From the NCBI RefSeq assembly GCF_030486405.1, contig NZ_CP129613.1, forward strand, positions 2,480,001 through 2,544,000: DNA of 64,000 bases, given 5' to 3'. The position numbers and the translations under genes were made by a program. Every line of letters starts with the position of its first letter. Within the stretch, counting starts at the first letter, position 1. Positions 1 through 9,020 of the stretch are shown here, one piece after another. The notes beneath the pieces were generated by a model, which saw only the letters and a program-made list of their open reading frames with translations, was not told the DNA's origin and ran no database searches. The stretch comes from Mycolicibacterium sp. HK-90. GTDB taxonomy: Bacteria; Actinomycetota; Actinomycetes; Mycobacteriales; Mycobacteriaceae.

Positions 1-468
1 GTGGCGGGAAGCAGTGCCGGCGGTGCGCTGGCGGCCCTGCTGGCGCAGCACTCCGCCGCGGGCTCCGCTCCACCCATCGTGTTCCAGGCGCTACACCAGC
101 CGGTACTCGACGACCGGCCCACCGGTTCGAAAGGCGAGTTTGCCGACACCCCGGGCTTCGACGGCCCGGCGACCATGGCGATGTGGCGGCACTACCTCGG
201 CCGCGACCTGCCGGAGGCAGCCGTCCCGGCACGTGCCGGCGGCTTGGCGGGCGTGGCTCCGGCCCTGATCACCTGCTCGGAACTCGATCCGCTGCGCGAC
301 GAGGCGCTCGACTATGCCCGTCGCCTGCTGGCAGACGGAGTTGCCACCGAACTGCATTTGTTCCCGGGCACCTGTCACGGGTTCGATTCGCTGCTACCTG
401 AGTGGGAGGTCAGCCAACAGCTCTTCGCCCTCCAAGGTGCGGCGATGCGGCGCGCACTGCATGGATGA
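1..468 (+). CDS. alpha/beta hydrolase (HSL/esterase family), 3' part only
   Basis: The gene enters from the left edge of the window, so its N-terminus, including the HGG oxyanion motif expected in this family, is missing. The visible 155 residues begin at the nucleophile elbow, G-S-S-A-G-G, whose central Ser is the predicted nucleophile. The catalytic Asp lies in SELDPLRDEALDYA and the catalytic His in TCHGFD, in the order and spacing of hormone-sensitive-lipase-type alpha/beta-hydrolase fold-3 enzymes. The expected role is hydrolysis of a carboxylic ester; the substrate is unknown. The GTG at base 1 is probably an internal Val codon rather than a start. Confidence 0.85.
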   Translation: MAGSSAGGALAALLAQHSAAGSAPPIVFQALHQPVLDDRPTGSKGEFADTPGFDGPATMAMWRHYLGRDLPEAAVPARAGGLAGVAPALITCSELDPLRDEALDYARRLLADGVATELHLFPGTCHGFDSLLPEWEVSQQLFALQGAAMRRALHG

Positions 469-654
469 CGTGGTAGCTGGTCGGCTCGGCGGTGGTTGTG
501 ATCGACGTTGTGGGCAATAATGCAGGTCTATTGCAAGTGAAACTCGCGCGGACAGTGGGTGCGGCCGGTGCGACGATGCTGCGGCGGTGTTGGGGGCACA
601 CCCGAGGATCCAACCCGGATGCATCGGGAGCGAGTGAGCGATTGAGAGGTATTT

Positions 655-1905
655 ATGTCGGCCGACGACGACCGGCTTACGTACTCCAGAGATCCCAAAC
701 ACGCCAGGGACCCTCTGGCCTACGGCGGGCTTGACGCCCTGCTCGGCGGCCCGGTGGCGGCCCTGCCGAACGGGCGGTCGCGGCACGGCGACGCCAGGGT
801 GTCGGCTCCACCGGTCGTCCTGACCTCGAATTTCGCCGTTCCCGGCGAGGCCGAGATCACCACCAAGCTGCCGGTGGTGCCGGGCCGCTCGGATCCTCCG
901 CCGATCAACGGGTCGTCCTCGGCGGGCAGCTGGATCCTCGAGCAGCCGCTTCCGGCGACGGTGGCCGACGAGCCGCGCGCGATCGACAATCTCGCCCGTG
1001 TGGGCGTGCGTTCCGCGGTCAAGATGCAGCCGCGGCGCGGGTGGCGCCGCGCGGTATACGCCACCACGCGCGTCAACCTCGGGTTGTCGCCCGATGAACT
1101 GTATGAGCTGGATCTGTATGCCAGGGTCCGCCGCACGGCCCGCGAGTCCTACCAGATCGGAGTCTTCGGCCTGAAGGGCGGCGTCGGCAAGACCGCCGTC
1201 ACCGTGGCGCTCGGATCGGTCCTGAGTGCGGTGCGCGGCGATCGCATCCTGGCCATCGACGCCGATCCGGCCAGTGGTAACCTGGCCGACCGGGCGGGAC
1301 GGCAGTCCGCGGCGACCGTGGGAGATCTGCTGGCCGCCAAGGATCTGTCGCGCTACAACGATGTGCGGGCGTACACCAGCATGAACGAGTCCAAGCTCGA
1401 AGTGCTGTCCAGCGACGAGTACAGCCGCGCCGGCCGCGCGTTCAACGAGGCGGACTGGAACGCCGCCACCGGCGCCGTCTCCAAGCACTACAACCTGGTC
1501 CTCGCCGACTGTGCGGCCGACATGTTCGCCCCGGCGGCACGCGGGGTGCTGGCGACGGTGTCCGGTGCCGTCATCGTGGCCAGCGCCTCCATCGACGGTG
1601 CTCGCCAGGCTGCGGTGACCATGGACTGGCTGCGGCACAACGGCTATCAGGAGCTGTTGAGCCGCTCCTGCGTCGTGGTCAACCACGTCGGCCCGCGCAA
1701 GCCCAATGTGGACACCGGTGATCTGGTACACCAGTTCCAGAAGCACGTGGCCCCGGGGCGGGTGTTCGTGCTGCCTTGGGACAAGCACATCGCCGCCGGC
1801 ACCGAGATCCATTTCGATCTGCTGCGCCCGGGGTACCGGCGGCGGGCCCTTGAGCTCGCGGCCGCGCTGTCGGACGACTTCGAGGGCGGCGCCGCGCTGG
1901 TCTGA
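655..1905 (+). CDS. MinD/ParA-like P-loop ATPase with long N-terminal linker
   Basis: The 416-residue protein has about 160 low-complexity, Pro/Ala-rich N-terminal residues followed by a deviant Walker A ATPase domain. FGLKGGVGKTAVTVALGS is the MinD/ParA-type P-loop and AIDADPASGNLADR the switch region with its Asp. Related proteins with a disordered N-terminus and a MinD-like C-terminus occur in actinobacterial ESX loci (EspI type), but no ESX core gene is next to this one. ATG 655 follows GAGAGG at a suitable distance. A role in positioning or secretion control is inference. It is convergent with the SRPBCC gene that follows. Confidence 0.8.
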   Translation: MSADDDRLTYSRDPKHARDPLAYGGLDALLGGPVAALPNGRSRHGDARVSAPPVVLTSNFAVPGEAEITTKLPVVPGRSDPPPINGSSSAGSWILEQPLPATVADEPRAIDNLARVGVRSAVKMQPRRGWRRAVYATTRVNLGLSPDELYELDLYARVRRTARESYQIGVFGLKGGVGKTAVTVALGSVLSAVRGDRILAIDADPASGNLADRAGRQSAATVGDLLAAKDLSRYNDVRAYTSMNESKLEVLSSDEYSRAGRAFNEADWNAATGAVSKHYNLVLADCAADMFAPAARGVLATVSGAVIVASASIDGARQAAVTMDWLRHNGYQELLSRSCVVVNHVGPRKPNVDTGDLVHQFQKHVAPGRVFVLPWDKHIAAGTEIHFDLLRPGYRRRALELAAALSDDFEGGAALV

Positions 1906-1911
1906 TTCGTG

Positions 1912-1939
1912 GCTCAGGCGCGGCTGAGCTCAGCTCAGC
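1912..1939. terminator. possible bidirectional terminator hairpin
   Basis: Between the convergent MinD-like and SRPBCC genes there are overlapping hairpins. GCTGAGC at 1923-1929 pairs with GCTCAGC at 1933-1939 around a TCA loop, and GCTCAG at 1912-1917 can alternatively pair with CTGAGC at 1924-1929. The first hairpin contains the stop codon of the minus-strand gene. There is no T tract, so intrinsic termination is uncertain. Confidence 0.35.
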
Positions 1940-2403
1940 GCCAGTTCCCGGGCCACCGCGGCGTGATACTTGTCGATGTTCGCGGGATTGACCACCCGGA
2001 ACAGTGCATCCGGCAGCGGGGTGTCCTTGTAGGCCTCGATCGTCATGGTGCGGCTGAACAGCGTGATGTCATTGCCGGGCCGGGTGAACTGATATTGCAC
2101 GGTGATACGGCCCTCCATGCCGCCGTTGCCGTCCCGGTCGTGGCCGAGCCGGCCCACCGAATTGAACACCCACATCCGCGGTCGCATCGCGATCGCCAAG
2201 TGCCAGGTGTAGATCTGCGCCCCGTCGGGACCGGCTTCGGTCCAGGTATCCCCGACCTGTAGCGGCAGCCGTTCGGGTAGCCCGCCGACGTGGGCGCTGC
2301 CCGGGTAGGTCTTGACCCAGTTCGCCGGGTCGGTGACGAAGTCGTACACCTCCTCGGCGGACTGGGTGAATGCCGTTTCCGAGCTGGTGGTCACGATGCC
2401 CAA
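1930..2403 (-). CDS. SRPBCC (START/polyketide-cyclase-like) family protein
   Basis: About 157 residues with the helix-grip features of SRPBCC proteins: an N-terminal strand leading into AEEVYDFVTDPANWVKTYPG, a middle segment ending in VGDTWTEAGPDGAQIYTWHL, and a long C-terminal helix. Such proteins bind hydrophobic ligands, and no ligand can be assigned here. The frame is open further upstream to 2466, but that would overlap the preceding gene. TTG 2403 lies nine bases after AAAGGAAGG and GTG 2394 is an alternative. It lies 44 bases downstream of the DUF427 gene on the same strand, suggesting co-transcription. Confidence 0.7.
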   Translation of the reverse strand: MGIVTTSSETAFTQSAEEVYDFVTDPANWVKTYPGSAHVGGLPERLPLQVGDTWTEAGPDGAQIYTWHLAIAMRPRMWVFNSVGRLGHDRDGNGGMEGRITVQYQFTRPGNDITLFSRTMTIEAYKDTPLPDALFRVVNPANIDKYHAAVARELALS

Positions 2404-2447
2404 GGCGGGTCGCCTTCCTTTCTGTTGTGGGTCGCAGATTTTCGCGG

Positions 2448-3155
2448 TCAGACGTCGCAGCCGCAAGCGGCCGAGGCCTCAGACGAGGGGAGTTCGGCGA
2501 GGACGTCCACGCGTGACGCGTCGAAGCTGAGGAACCCCTGGATGGGCAGCGACTCCGGCGGGGTGTCGGGGTAGCTCCAGGCCACGTCGGCGACGACCGT
2601 GTCGCCGACGACCGCTGACCAATAGCGCGCGGTGCCCTTGTAGTTGCAGTACGACGTGGCCGGGCTGGGCTGCAGCAGATCGGTGCGAACCAGCGCCGGA
2701 TCGACGTAGAGCCGTGGTTCCAGCGCCGTCTCGAACACGATCACGGTCTCGTCGGTGTCGACCAGGACGGTGCCGGCGGCCGTCACCCGCAGACCGCGGC
2801 GGGTCGGGCGGCAGTCGATGCGGTGGTAGGGATTGGGCGGATAGTGCACGAGCTTGCGGCCCTCTTCGAACCACGCGTCGACGGCGTCCCACGGCACCAC
2901 CGCATACCCCGGGGCCTCGGGTACCGGCTCGTGGGGCAGGGTGCCGACCGCGTCGTTCGGAAAGGCGTAGCGCAGTGGGTGGCCGGCGCGGTGCACCATC
3001 AGGGCGGCCTCGGTGTCGAGTGCCACGACACCGCCACGGAACGCCTGGATGCGGCGCGGATGAGGCTCGATGTAGATCGGGGCAGCGGTCAGCGGAGGGG
3101 TGAACCAACCGGCCGGTTGTGTACTCAACGGACCCCGCCCTGCGACGAGACTCAT
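2448..3155 (-). CDS. tandem DUF427 domain protein
   Basis: A 235-residue protein with two DUF427 copies. The first runs through IEPHPRRIQAFRGGVVALDT with its paired VPWDAVDAWFEEG segment. The second contains RLYVDPALVRTDLL, the family-typical SYCNYKGTARYWS, and DVAWSYPDTPPESLPIQGFL. The function of DUF427 is not established. The open frame extends to 3245, but ATG 3155 is preceded by AAAGGGAGGTG five bases upstream, an almost ideal ribosome binding site, so the shorter form is chosen. The C-terminus is Cys-containing (ACGCDV). The downstream SRPBCC gene is probably in the same operon. Confidence 0.8.
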   Translation of the reverse strand: MSLVAGRGPLSTQPAGWFTPPLTAAPIYIEPHPRRIQAFRGGVVALDTEAALMVHRAGHPLRYAFPNDAVGTLPHEPVPEAPGYAVVPWDAVDAWFEEGRKLVHYPPNPYHRIDCRPTRRGLRVTAAGTVLVDTDETVIVFETALEPRLYVDPALVRTDLLQPSPATSYCNYKGTARYWSAVVGDTVVADVAWSYPDTPPESLPIQGFLSFDASRVDVLAELPSSEASAACGCDV

Positions 3156-3357
3156 TGCGGCACCTCCCTTTTGGCTGGCGATCAGGGCGTGGACGCGATT
3201 CGGCGACGCACCGGCCAGCGTTGGTGCGTCGATCGTGGCGTCCATGTAGAAGCTTTACAGATTCTCTTGATAATGTCACGCTGTTGAGTGAGGCGGGTTA
3301 CACCGCAGGACGCCAGTCGAGACGTGCCGGCCGATCAGCCCTCTGGACCCGGAATGG

Positions 3358-3975
3358 ATGCCTATGTCCCCACAGTCAGGAATGTCCGCGCAAATGTCCG
3401 AGGTGCGCACGCCCGGCGTCGCTTCGTACCCGATTCCGTTCTCCCGGTCGCGGGTACGGCCCGAGAAGGCCCTGCAATACCGATTGCACGTGGTGGCAGC
3501 CGATGTCGCCGGGGTGGTGTCGGGCATCGGAGGCTGGTTGTTCGACCGGGCCATGGCGGGCTGGCGGATCGCCGTGGCCGGCGGCCGATGCGCCGACGGG
3601 TGTGGCGCGGACTGCGCCGACTGCCGCGCACTGCGCATTCTCGGGTTGAAACCCGTTGAGGTCGAGGGCCTCTGGCCCTCGGGGGAGGCGGATGTGATCG
3701 CGCTGACGGCGATCAGCGCCGACCGGTACGGCGGTCAGGACCTCGACGGAATTCGCAACCGCGGCGCCATGGTCTTGTTCGGGTCGCAGGCGCCAGACGG
3801 TCTCGCCGGACAAGTGGAGCGGGTGCGGTACCGGCCGAGCGCGGCCGCGCTGGCCTTCAAGACCCACGCGTTGGCGGTGCTCGGTGCCGACCCGGATTCG
3901 GCTGGGGCGGAGACCATGTTCCGGTACGGGCGCCCCGCGGGCCTGCTCGATGATGACCTGGTGCCGGGGTGTTGA
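3358..3975 (+). CDS. Cys-rich protein of unknown function, coupled to a thioesterase gene
   Basis: I do not recognise this 205-residue protein. Visible features are a hydrophobic helix around VVSGIGGWLFDRAMAGW and, directly after it, a four-Cys cluster (GRCADGCGADCADCRALRI, spacing C-x3-C-x3-C-x2-C) that could hold a metal or an Fe-S centre. Next comes a mixed region ending in MFRYGRPAGLLDDDLVPGC. Several in-frame ATGs (3358, 3364, 3382, 3394) are possible starts and none has a convincing ribosome binding site. Its stop codon overlaps the next start (TGATG), so the two genes are probably translationally coupled. Confidence 0.65.
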   Translation: MPMSPQSGMSAQMSEVRTPGVASYPIPFSRSRVRPEKALQYRLHVVAADVAGVVSGIGGWLFDRAMAGWRIAVAGGRCADGCGADCADCRALRILGLKPVEVEGLWPSGEADVIALTAISADRYGGQDLDGIRNRGAMVLFGSQAPDGLAGQVERVRYRPSAAALAFKTHALAVLGADPDSAGAETMFRYGRPAGLLDDDLVPGC

Positions 3976-4841
3976 TGGCGGCACAGACGTCGGTGGCCGG
4001 CCTGCTGGAGGTGTTCGACGTGACACCCGCCGGGCCGGACCGGTTCACCGGGGTGACCGGACCGGCCGGCGCTGACGGCAGGAGGGTGGCCAAAGGTGCG
4101 CAGGCGCTGGGGCAGTCGATCGTGGCAGCAGCCAAGCGATTCCCGGACAAGACGATTCGATCGGCACACGCAGTCTTCGCCAGGCCGATTCGGATCGACT
4201 CCACCGTGGAACTGTCGCTGACCATCGTGCACGAGGGCCGATCGACGGCGACTGCGGTGGTGACCGTCGGGCAGGATTCCCGGCCGTGCGCCACCGTGAC
4301 GGTACTGGCCGATGTGCCCTGCGGTGAAGTGGTCAGCCACCAGGCGCTGCGGCCCGATGTCGACACTCCCGACGATGCCCGGCCGGCCGGGCGGGCCATG
4401 GTCGGTCATGAGCTCCGATTGGTGGGTGTGGCCGACGTCAACGATCCCGACGAGGTCGGGCCGCCCGAACTCTGTGCCTGGCTGCGGTATGAGCCGATAC
4501 CGGAACGCGATGACCTGGCCAAGGCGCTGTTGGCGTATTTCACCGGCCAGCTCGGCATTTCGACCACGATGCGGCCACATCGCGGTGTCGGCACGGCCCA
4601 GGCGCACGCGACGGTATCCACGGCGCTGATGTCGACATCGGTCAGCTTCCACGAACCCGTGGAGTGGGATGGGTGGCTGCTCTACAGCCATGAGAGCACG
4701 GCGGCCGGCCAGGGGATGTCGTACGTACGCGGTCAGGTGCACACGGAGGACGGCGCGTTGTTGGCTTCGTTCGCCCAAGAAGGGCTGATCCGCGCGATGC
4801 GTCCGGCTGAGGACGCGATCGACGTTGCGGCCCGGTTGTAG
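3975..4841 (+). CDS. acyl-CoA thioesterase-like double-hotdog protein
   Basis: This 288-residue protein resembles TesB-type acyl-CoA thioesterases. The first half has GAQALGQSIVAAAKRFPDKTIRSAHAVFARP, where the AHAVFARP-like segment corresponds to the H-x-F strand of the first hotdog fold (shown here as residues at positions 4098-4190). The second half has STALMSTSVSFHEP followed by WLLYSHESTAAGQGMSYVRG, the classic second-hotdog segment. The likely activity is hydrolysis of an acyl-CoA, chain length unknown. ATG 3975 overlaps the previous stop by one base. An extended start at GTG 3969 is less likely. Confidence 0.75.
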   Translation: MAAQTSVAGLLEVFDVTPAGPDRFTGVTGPAGADGRRVAKGAQALGQSIVAAAKRFPDKTIRSAHAVFARPIRIDSTVELSLTIVHEGRSTATAVVTVGQDSRPCATVTVLADVPCGEVVSHQALRPDVDTPDDARPAGRAMVGHELRLVGVADVNDPDEVGPPELCAWLRYEPIPERDDLAKALLAYFTGQLGISTTMRPHRGVGTAQAHATVSTALMSTSVSFHEPVEWDGWLLYSHESTAAGQGMSYVRGQVHTEDGALLASFAQEGLIRAMRPAEDAIDVAARL

Positions 4842-4863
4842 GGCCGGCGTGAGGGGTGTGCGG

Positions 4864-5118
4864 CTAGCGGATCCAGCCGCGACGGCGCATCCAGATGTTG
4901 CGGCCCACGGCCAGGAAGATGAGTGCGGCGAACGTGATGAGGAACCAGTTCTCGACATGCCCGACGTGGTTACCGCGCATCATGACCAGCAGGAAGATCG
5001 CGGACAGGATGCCGCCGAGGTGGATCACCTTGATGTTCAGCTCCGACCAGCCCCACGCTGCGGACGGCACTTCCTCGACGTCGACGCCGTTGTTGCGCTC
5101 CACTTCGGTGCTGGCCAC
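4864..5118 (-). CDS. small DUF2631-type membrane protein
   Basis: An 84-residue protein with two predicted membrane helices, roughly residues 29-47 ([17 protein letters not shown]) and 57-74 ([15 protein letters not shown]), and a basic C-terminus ([12 protein letters not shown]). It matches what I know of the mycobacterial DUF2631 family, which has a member (Rv2876) near the dxr region of M. tuberculosis. The role is unknown. The start is GTG 5118 with GGAGGAGC about seven bases upstream. It converges with the thioesterase gene. Confidence 0.75.
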   Translation of the reverse strand: MASTEVERNNGVDVEEVPSAAWGWSELNIKVIHLGGILSAIFLLVMMRGNHVGHVENWFLITFAALIFLAVGRNIWMRRRGWIR

Positions 5119-5205
5119 GGTTGCTCCTCCGGATCGAACTGGCTTCAGGCTTGGCTTGCGGACATTCTGACATACGACACTGCGTCGTACGCAGGCCCTG
5201 GGGGG

Positions 5206-6540
5206 TCAACCCAGGCGCCGATACCTCCGCAGCGCCTCCACTCGCTCTGCGGCGTGATCGACGATCGGCTCCGGATATCCGGCGGGCCGATCGGCCCCCA
5301 CCTTGTGCACGTCGTCGACGCCGGCCAGCTCGCGGACCCACCGCCGGACGTAATCCCCGCCGGGGTCGAACTTCGCGCCCTGCAACGTCGGGTTGAACAC
5401 CCGGAAGTACGGCGCGGCGTCGGTGCCGCAACCGGCCGCCCACTGCCACCCGTGTTGATTGCTGGCCAGGTCGCCGTCGATCAACTGGTCGAGGAACCAC
5501 CGAGCGCCCCACTGCCACGGCAGGTGCAGATCCTTGACCAGGAACGAGGCCACGATCATGCGTACCCGGTTGTGCATGAACCCGGTCGCGGCCAGCTGGC
5601 GCATCCCGGCGTCGACGATCGGGAAGCCGGTCCGGCCGGCCTTCCACGCCTCGAACACCCGCCGGGCACCCTCGTCCTCGTCCACCTCGATGGCGTCGAA
5701 ATCGCGATTCCAGTTCGACCACGCGCTGTCGGGCCAGTGATGCAGCACCGCTGCGTAGAAATCGCGGAATGCCAGCTCCCGCAGGTAGGTCTGGTCGCCG
5801 GGACCGAGGTCGGCGGCCATGGTCCGGGGGTGGATCGCGCCGAATTTGAGGTGCGCGGACATGCGGCTGGTGGCGTCCAGATCCGGGCGGTCTCGTTGTG
5901 CGGGATACCCCTCCAGGTCACCCGTCACGAACTCCCGCCATTGCGACCGCGCCGCCCGCTCCCCGGCGTCGAACGTCAGATCTTCTGTGGCAGAAGGAAT
6001 ATCGACAGCGGCACGAGTGTCGGCGGGGACATCGGCGGGGTCGATCCAGGTTGCCGAACCCGCACTGGAATCTGCCGGGTGTCGCCAGCCGTGTTGGCGC
6101 CAGGCGCGGAAGAACGGCGTGAAGACCTGGTACGGCGCACCGTCGGATTTGGTGACCCGGCCCGGGGACACCAGGTAGGCCGAGCCGGTGGCTCGGAGCG
6201 GGATGTCTCCGAGCGCGGTGGCGACCTCTTCGTCGCGCCGGCGGCCGAACGGCGAGTGGTCCTGCGACACGTGTACCGAGGCGGCCCCGACGGCGCGGGC
6301 GAGTTCGGGAATGCGCTGTTCGGGCCGGCCGCGGGTGACCAGCAATCGGCCGCCGAGGCTGTCGGACAGATCGTGCAGCGCCCGGTGCAGGTATTGCAGC
6401 CGACGCCGCCCCGACGACGCCGCCAGCCGCGGATCCAATACGTAGCAGGCCAGTACGTCGCCGTCCCGCTCCGCGGCCTCCAACAGGGCCGGATGGTCGT
6501 GGCAGCGCAGGTCGCGCCGAAACCAGAGGATCGTGGGCAT
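5206..6540 (-). CDS. phr: deoxyribodipyrimidine photolyase
   Basis: The 444-residue protein starts with TILWFRRDLRCHDHPALLEA, the N-terminal antenna-binding domain signature of class I photolyases, and ends with the FAD domain. The FAD domain includes RTGFPIVDAGMRQLAATGFMHN, GARWFLDQLIDGDLASNQHGWQW and APYFRVFNPTLQG. It would repair UV-induced cyclobutane pyrimidine dimers using light. Trp and Asn residues of the active-site Asn-x2-Gly-Trp-Gln-Trp region are present. ATG 6540 is used because the protein begins directly with the first strand; the frame open to 6648 is not needed. It is divergent from the oxidoreductase gene 50 bp away. Confidence 0.93.
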   Translation of the reverse strand: MPTILWFRRDLRCHDHPALLEAAERDGDVLACYVLDPRLAASSGRRRLQYLHRALHDLSDSLGGRLLVTRGRPEQRIPELARAVGAASVHVSQDHSPFGRRRDEEVATALGDIPLRATGSAYLVSPGRVTKSDGAPYQVFTPFFRAWRQHGWRHPADSSAGSATWIDPADVPADTRAAVDIPSATEDLTFDAGERAARSQWREFVTGDLEGYPAQRDRPDLDATSRMSAHLKFGAIHPRTMAADLGPGDQTYLRELAFRDFYAAVLHHWPDSAWSNWNRDFDAIEVDEDEGARRVFEAWKAGRTGFPIVDAGMRQLAATGFMHNRVRMIVASFLVKDLHLPWQWGARWFLDQLIDGDLASNQHGWQWAAGCGTDAAPYFRVFNPTLQGAKFDPGGDYVRRWVRELAGVDDVHKVGADRPAGYPEPIVDHAAERVEALRRYRRLG

Positions 6541-6590
6541 CCCTTCATGCTGCCCGCGAATCCACCGACAGAAACGGGAAGGGTTGGTAG

Positions 6591-7460
6591 ATGCAGTTCT
6601 GGAGTGGCACGGCATTCTTGGACACCGCCGACGCGCTGACGGTGGCACCGTTGCTCGACGAGGCCGGCTACCACGGCATGGTGTGCTCGGATCACCTGAT
6701 CTACCCGCGCGAGTTGTCCTCGCCCTACCCGGATTCGCCGACCGGAAGGCCGCCGTGGGCGCCGGAGACCGCCTGGCCGGACTCGTGGGTCCTGATCGGT
6801 GCGATGGCCGCCGTCACCCATCGGCTCCGGTTCTCCAACGCCGTGTACGTGGCGCCGGCACGTCCGCTGCTGGAAGTGGCAAAGCAGGTGGCGACGGCAG
6901 CGGTGATCTCCGGCGGTCGGGTGTCCCTCGGGGTCGGTGTCGGATGGATGCGTGAGGAATTCGAACTCATGGGCCAGGATTTCGACACCCGCGGCAGGCG
7001 GCTCGACGAGATGATCCCGGCGCTGCGCGCGCTGTGGCGTGGCGGCTGGGTGTCGTACCAGGGTCGCTATTACTCGGTTCCCGAGATGATGATCGAACCG
7101 CATCCGCCCGGTCCGGTGCCGATCCTGTGCGGTGGTGAGTCCGAGGCGGCGATGCGGCGTGCGGCCCGATCGTGCGACGGCTGGATCGGCTACGCCTACA
7201 CCCTCGAGCAGGCCACCAGATTCACCACGCGACTGGCCGAACTCCGCCGTGACTACGGGCGGGAGCACGAACCGTTCGAGATCATCCTGGCGTTGCTCGA
7301 TCCGCCGTCACCGGATCTGTACAAGCGGGCTGAGGATCACGGCATCACTGCGGTGATGTGTGCGCCGTGGCTCGCCATGCCCGACGGCGCGACGGGTGCG
7401 GACCGGTTCCGCGGCCCCATCGAGCAGTTCGCCGAATCGATCATCGCGAAGGCACAGTAG
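6591..7460 (+). CDS. LLM-class F420-dependent oxidoreductase
   Basis: A 289-residue luciferase-like TIM-barrel protein. The N-terminal EAGYHGMVCSDHLIYP is the usual strand-loop of this class, SGGRVSLGVGVGWMREEFE is the family hallmark, and PVPILCGGESEAAMRRAAR followed by CDGWIGY forms the C-terminal cofactor-binding part. Mycobacterial members usually take F420H2 as hydride donor; the substrate cannot be predicted. ATG 6591 follows GGGAAGGG. It is divergent from phr, and shared promoter control is possible. Confidence 0.88.
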   Translation: MQFWSGTAFLDTADALTVAPLLDEAGYHGMVCSDHLIYPRELSSPYPDSPTGRPPWAPETAWPDSWVLIGAMAAVTHRLRFSNAVYVAPARPLLEVAKQVATAAVISGGRVSLGVGVGWMREEFELMGQDFDTRGRRLDEMIPALRALWRGGWVSYQGRYYSVPEMMIEPHPPGPVPILCGGESEAAMRRAARSCDGWIGYAYTLEQATRFTTRLAELRRDYGREHEPFEIILALLDPPSPDLYKRAEDHGITAVMCAPWLAMPDGATGADRFRGPIEQFAESIIAKAQ

Positions 7461-7526
7461 CCAGAGCCGCCCGGTGGCCGTCACTATCATCGCGCTAAAC
7501 CAGGCTGGATGGATTGGGGGAGCTCG

Positions 7527-9017
7527 ATGAATCGCACGGCGGTGTGTGTCGGCCAGGCCGGCGCGGCCGGTGCCCTCATCGGGATCGGTATCGGGCTCGG
7601 CGCATACAACGCCTGGTGGGTGGCGGTGTTGGTCTCCATCCCGCTCATCGTCGCGGGCGTTGCGATTGCGCCCCGCCCCTCCCGGACGTCCGAGCTCGCG
7701 GTGTTCGAGGGCCGCGCGTACCCGCAGGCAGTACCGGTCCGCGTCGACGCACTTGTCCGTAGCAGTCTCGCCGACGACGACCTGCAGCCGACCTTGGTGA
7801 GCGCTCGGATCAGCCCGCCGCATGACACCGACTATCAAGCGCGGTGGATCGCGTCGATGTCACGCGGCAACTTCCGCTCCCTGACAGAAAATCCGGTCAC
7901 GGCGCTGCCGCCCGATCAACTCCCTGAGCGCGGGGCTTCTGGCACGCAGGGCTTCGACGAACACCCTGGCACGCGCGCAGCGCTCTATCCGGTGGTGACC
8001 ATGCTGGTGACACTCGCGGTGCTGTTCGGGGTGGGTGAGGCGTGGCATGTCTCGTTCGACCGCCCCGCATCGCCTGAGCCGCGTGCCGATACTGCGACCA
8101 AGTCCAAGAGCATGAACCTCAATGCCCGCCGGGACGGCATGATCCGGGCGATCGCCGAGCAGTTCGGACCCGCGGCGACCAACAATCTGCTCGATCTCCG
8201 CTTTACCGGCAGCGGGTCCGATTACGGGACGGTGCTCGACCCGACGAACGGTGACACGACGATCGTGTACATCAATAACGGTGGAGATGCGTTCACCACA
8301 CCCTCGACACAGGTTCGGCGCAAAGACAGCACATTCCTCGCCACCGAGATCGCGTCGACCGATCTGGACGCGATCGCCGAGAAGATGGCCCAAAATGCGG
8401 ATGCTGCCGGTCGGCGGGGCGACTTTGAGATCAAGCGGTCGGGACCCGGCGCTCCGGTGATTCTGACCGGCCGTTTCGGCGGCAAGAGCATCAACGGCCT
8501 CCCCGACGGCACCGTGGGCGAGGTCTTTGATCCGGCTGATTTCCCGGTGTCCTTCGAGCGGGCGCGAGAAGCGCTGGCGCTGGCCGGGATTGCGCCGTCC
8601 GACCGGGTGTTGACGAACTTCGAGATCAGGGGCACCCACCGGGCCACGCCGACTGCTCATGCGAGTGCGGTCCAGACCAGAGGTGGAGTGCTGCTCGAAT
8701 TCGACACCGGTGAGCGGTCCGGCGAGATCGTGGTCGTGCCCGGGGAGTTGCCCGAGGTCACTGACAAGTCCTACCACTCGGGAGCGCAGAGGTTCGCCTT
8801 CGACGACATCGACCTGGAGGCATTCGAATCCGTTCGTACACAGGCGATGCAGCGCGGAGTGCTCGAACCCTATGAACGCGAAGCCGTCGACATCTGGATG
8901 ACGGACCGGGAGATCGACCAGCACCGGTTGGCGATCCGGATCGAGCTCGCCGGGGTCGACGCGGCGACCGGGACGTATTCGGTGAGCGGCGAATTCCTCG
9001 CACCGGGCGCCATTTGA
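7527..9017 (+). CDS. membrane-anchored protein of unknown function
   Basis: I do not recognise a family. The 496-residue product has two adjacent N-terminal hydrophobic segments (about residues 8-25 and 28-46, rich in Gly/Ile/Val) and a third near residue 150 (YPVVTMLVTLAVLFGVG). A large, probably extracytoplasmic C-terminal region of about 320 residues follows, with no Cys pair or catalytic motif I can name. ATG 7527 has GGGGGAG five bases upstream and is preferred to the ATG at 7509. It converges with the next gene, leaving three bases between the stops, and the two may be functionally paired. Confidence 0.75.
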   Translation: MNRTAVCVGQAGAAGALIGIGIGLGAYNAWWVAVLVSIPLIVAGVAIAPRPSRTSELAVFEGRAYPQAVPVRVDALVRSSLADDDLQPTLVSARISPPHDTDYQARWIASMSRGNFRSLTENPVTALPPDQLPERGASGTQGFDEHPGTRAALYPVVTMLVTLAVLFGVGEAWHVSFDRPASPEPRADTATKSKSMNLNARRDGMIRAIAEQFGPAATNNLLDLRFTGSGSDYGTVLDPTNGDTTIVYINNGGDAFTTPSTQVRRKDSTFLATEIASTDLDAIAEKMAQNADAAGRRGDFEIKRSGPGAPVILTGRFGGKSINGLPDGTVGEVFDPADFPVSFERAREALALAGIAPSDRVLTNFEIRGTHRATPTAHASAVQTRGGVLLEFDTGERSGEIVVVPGELPEVTDKSYHSGAQRFAFDDIDLEAFESVRTQAMQRGVLEPYEREAVDIWMTDREIDQHRLAIRIELAGVDAATGTYSVSGEFLAPGAI

Positions 9018-9020
9018 GGA

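Noticed and set aside
394..1812. 472-codon open frame antisense to the MinD-like gene
   Set aside because: The sense strand encodes a clear P-loop ATPase; the antisense product has no recognisable motif.
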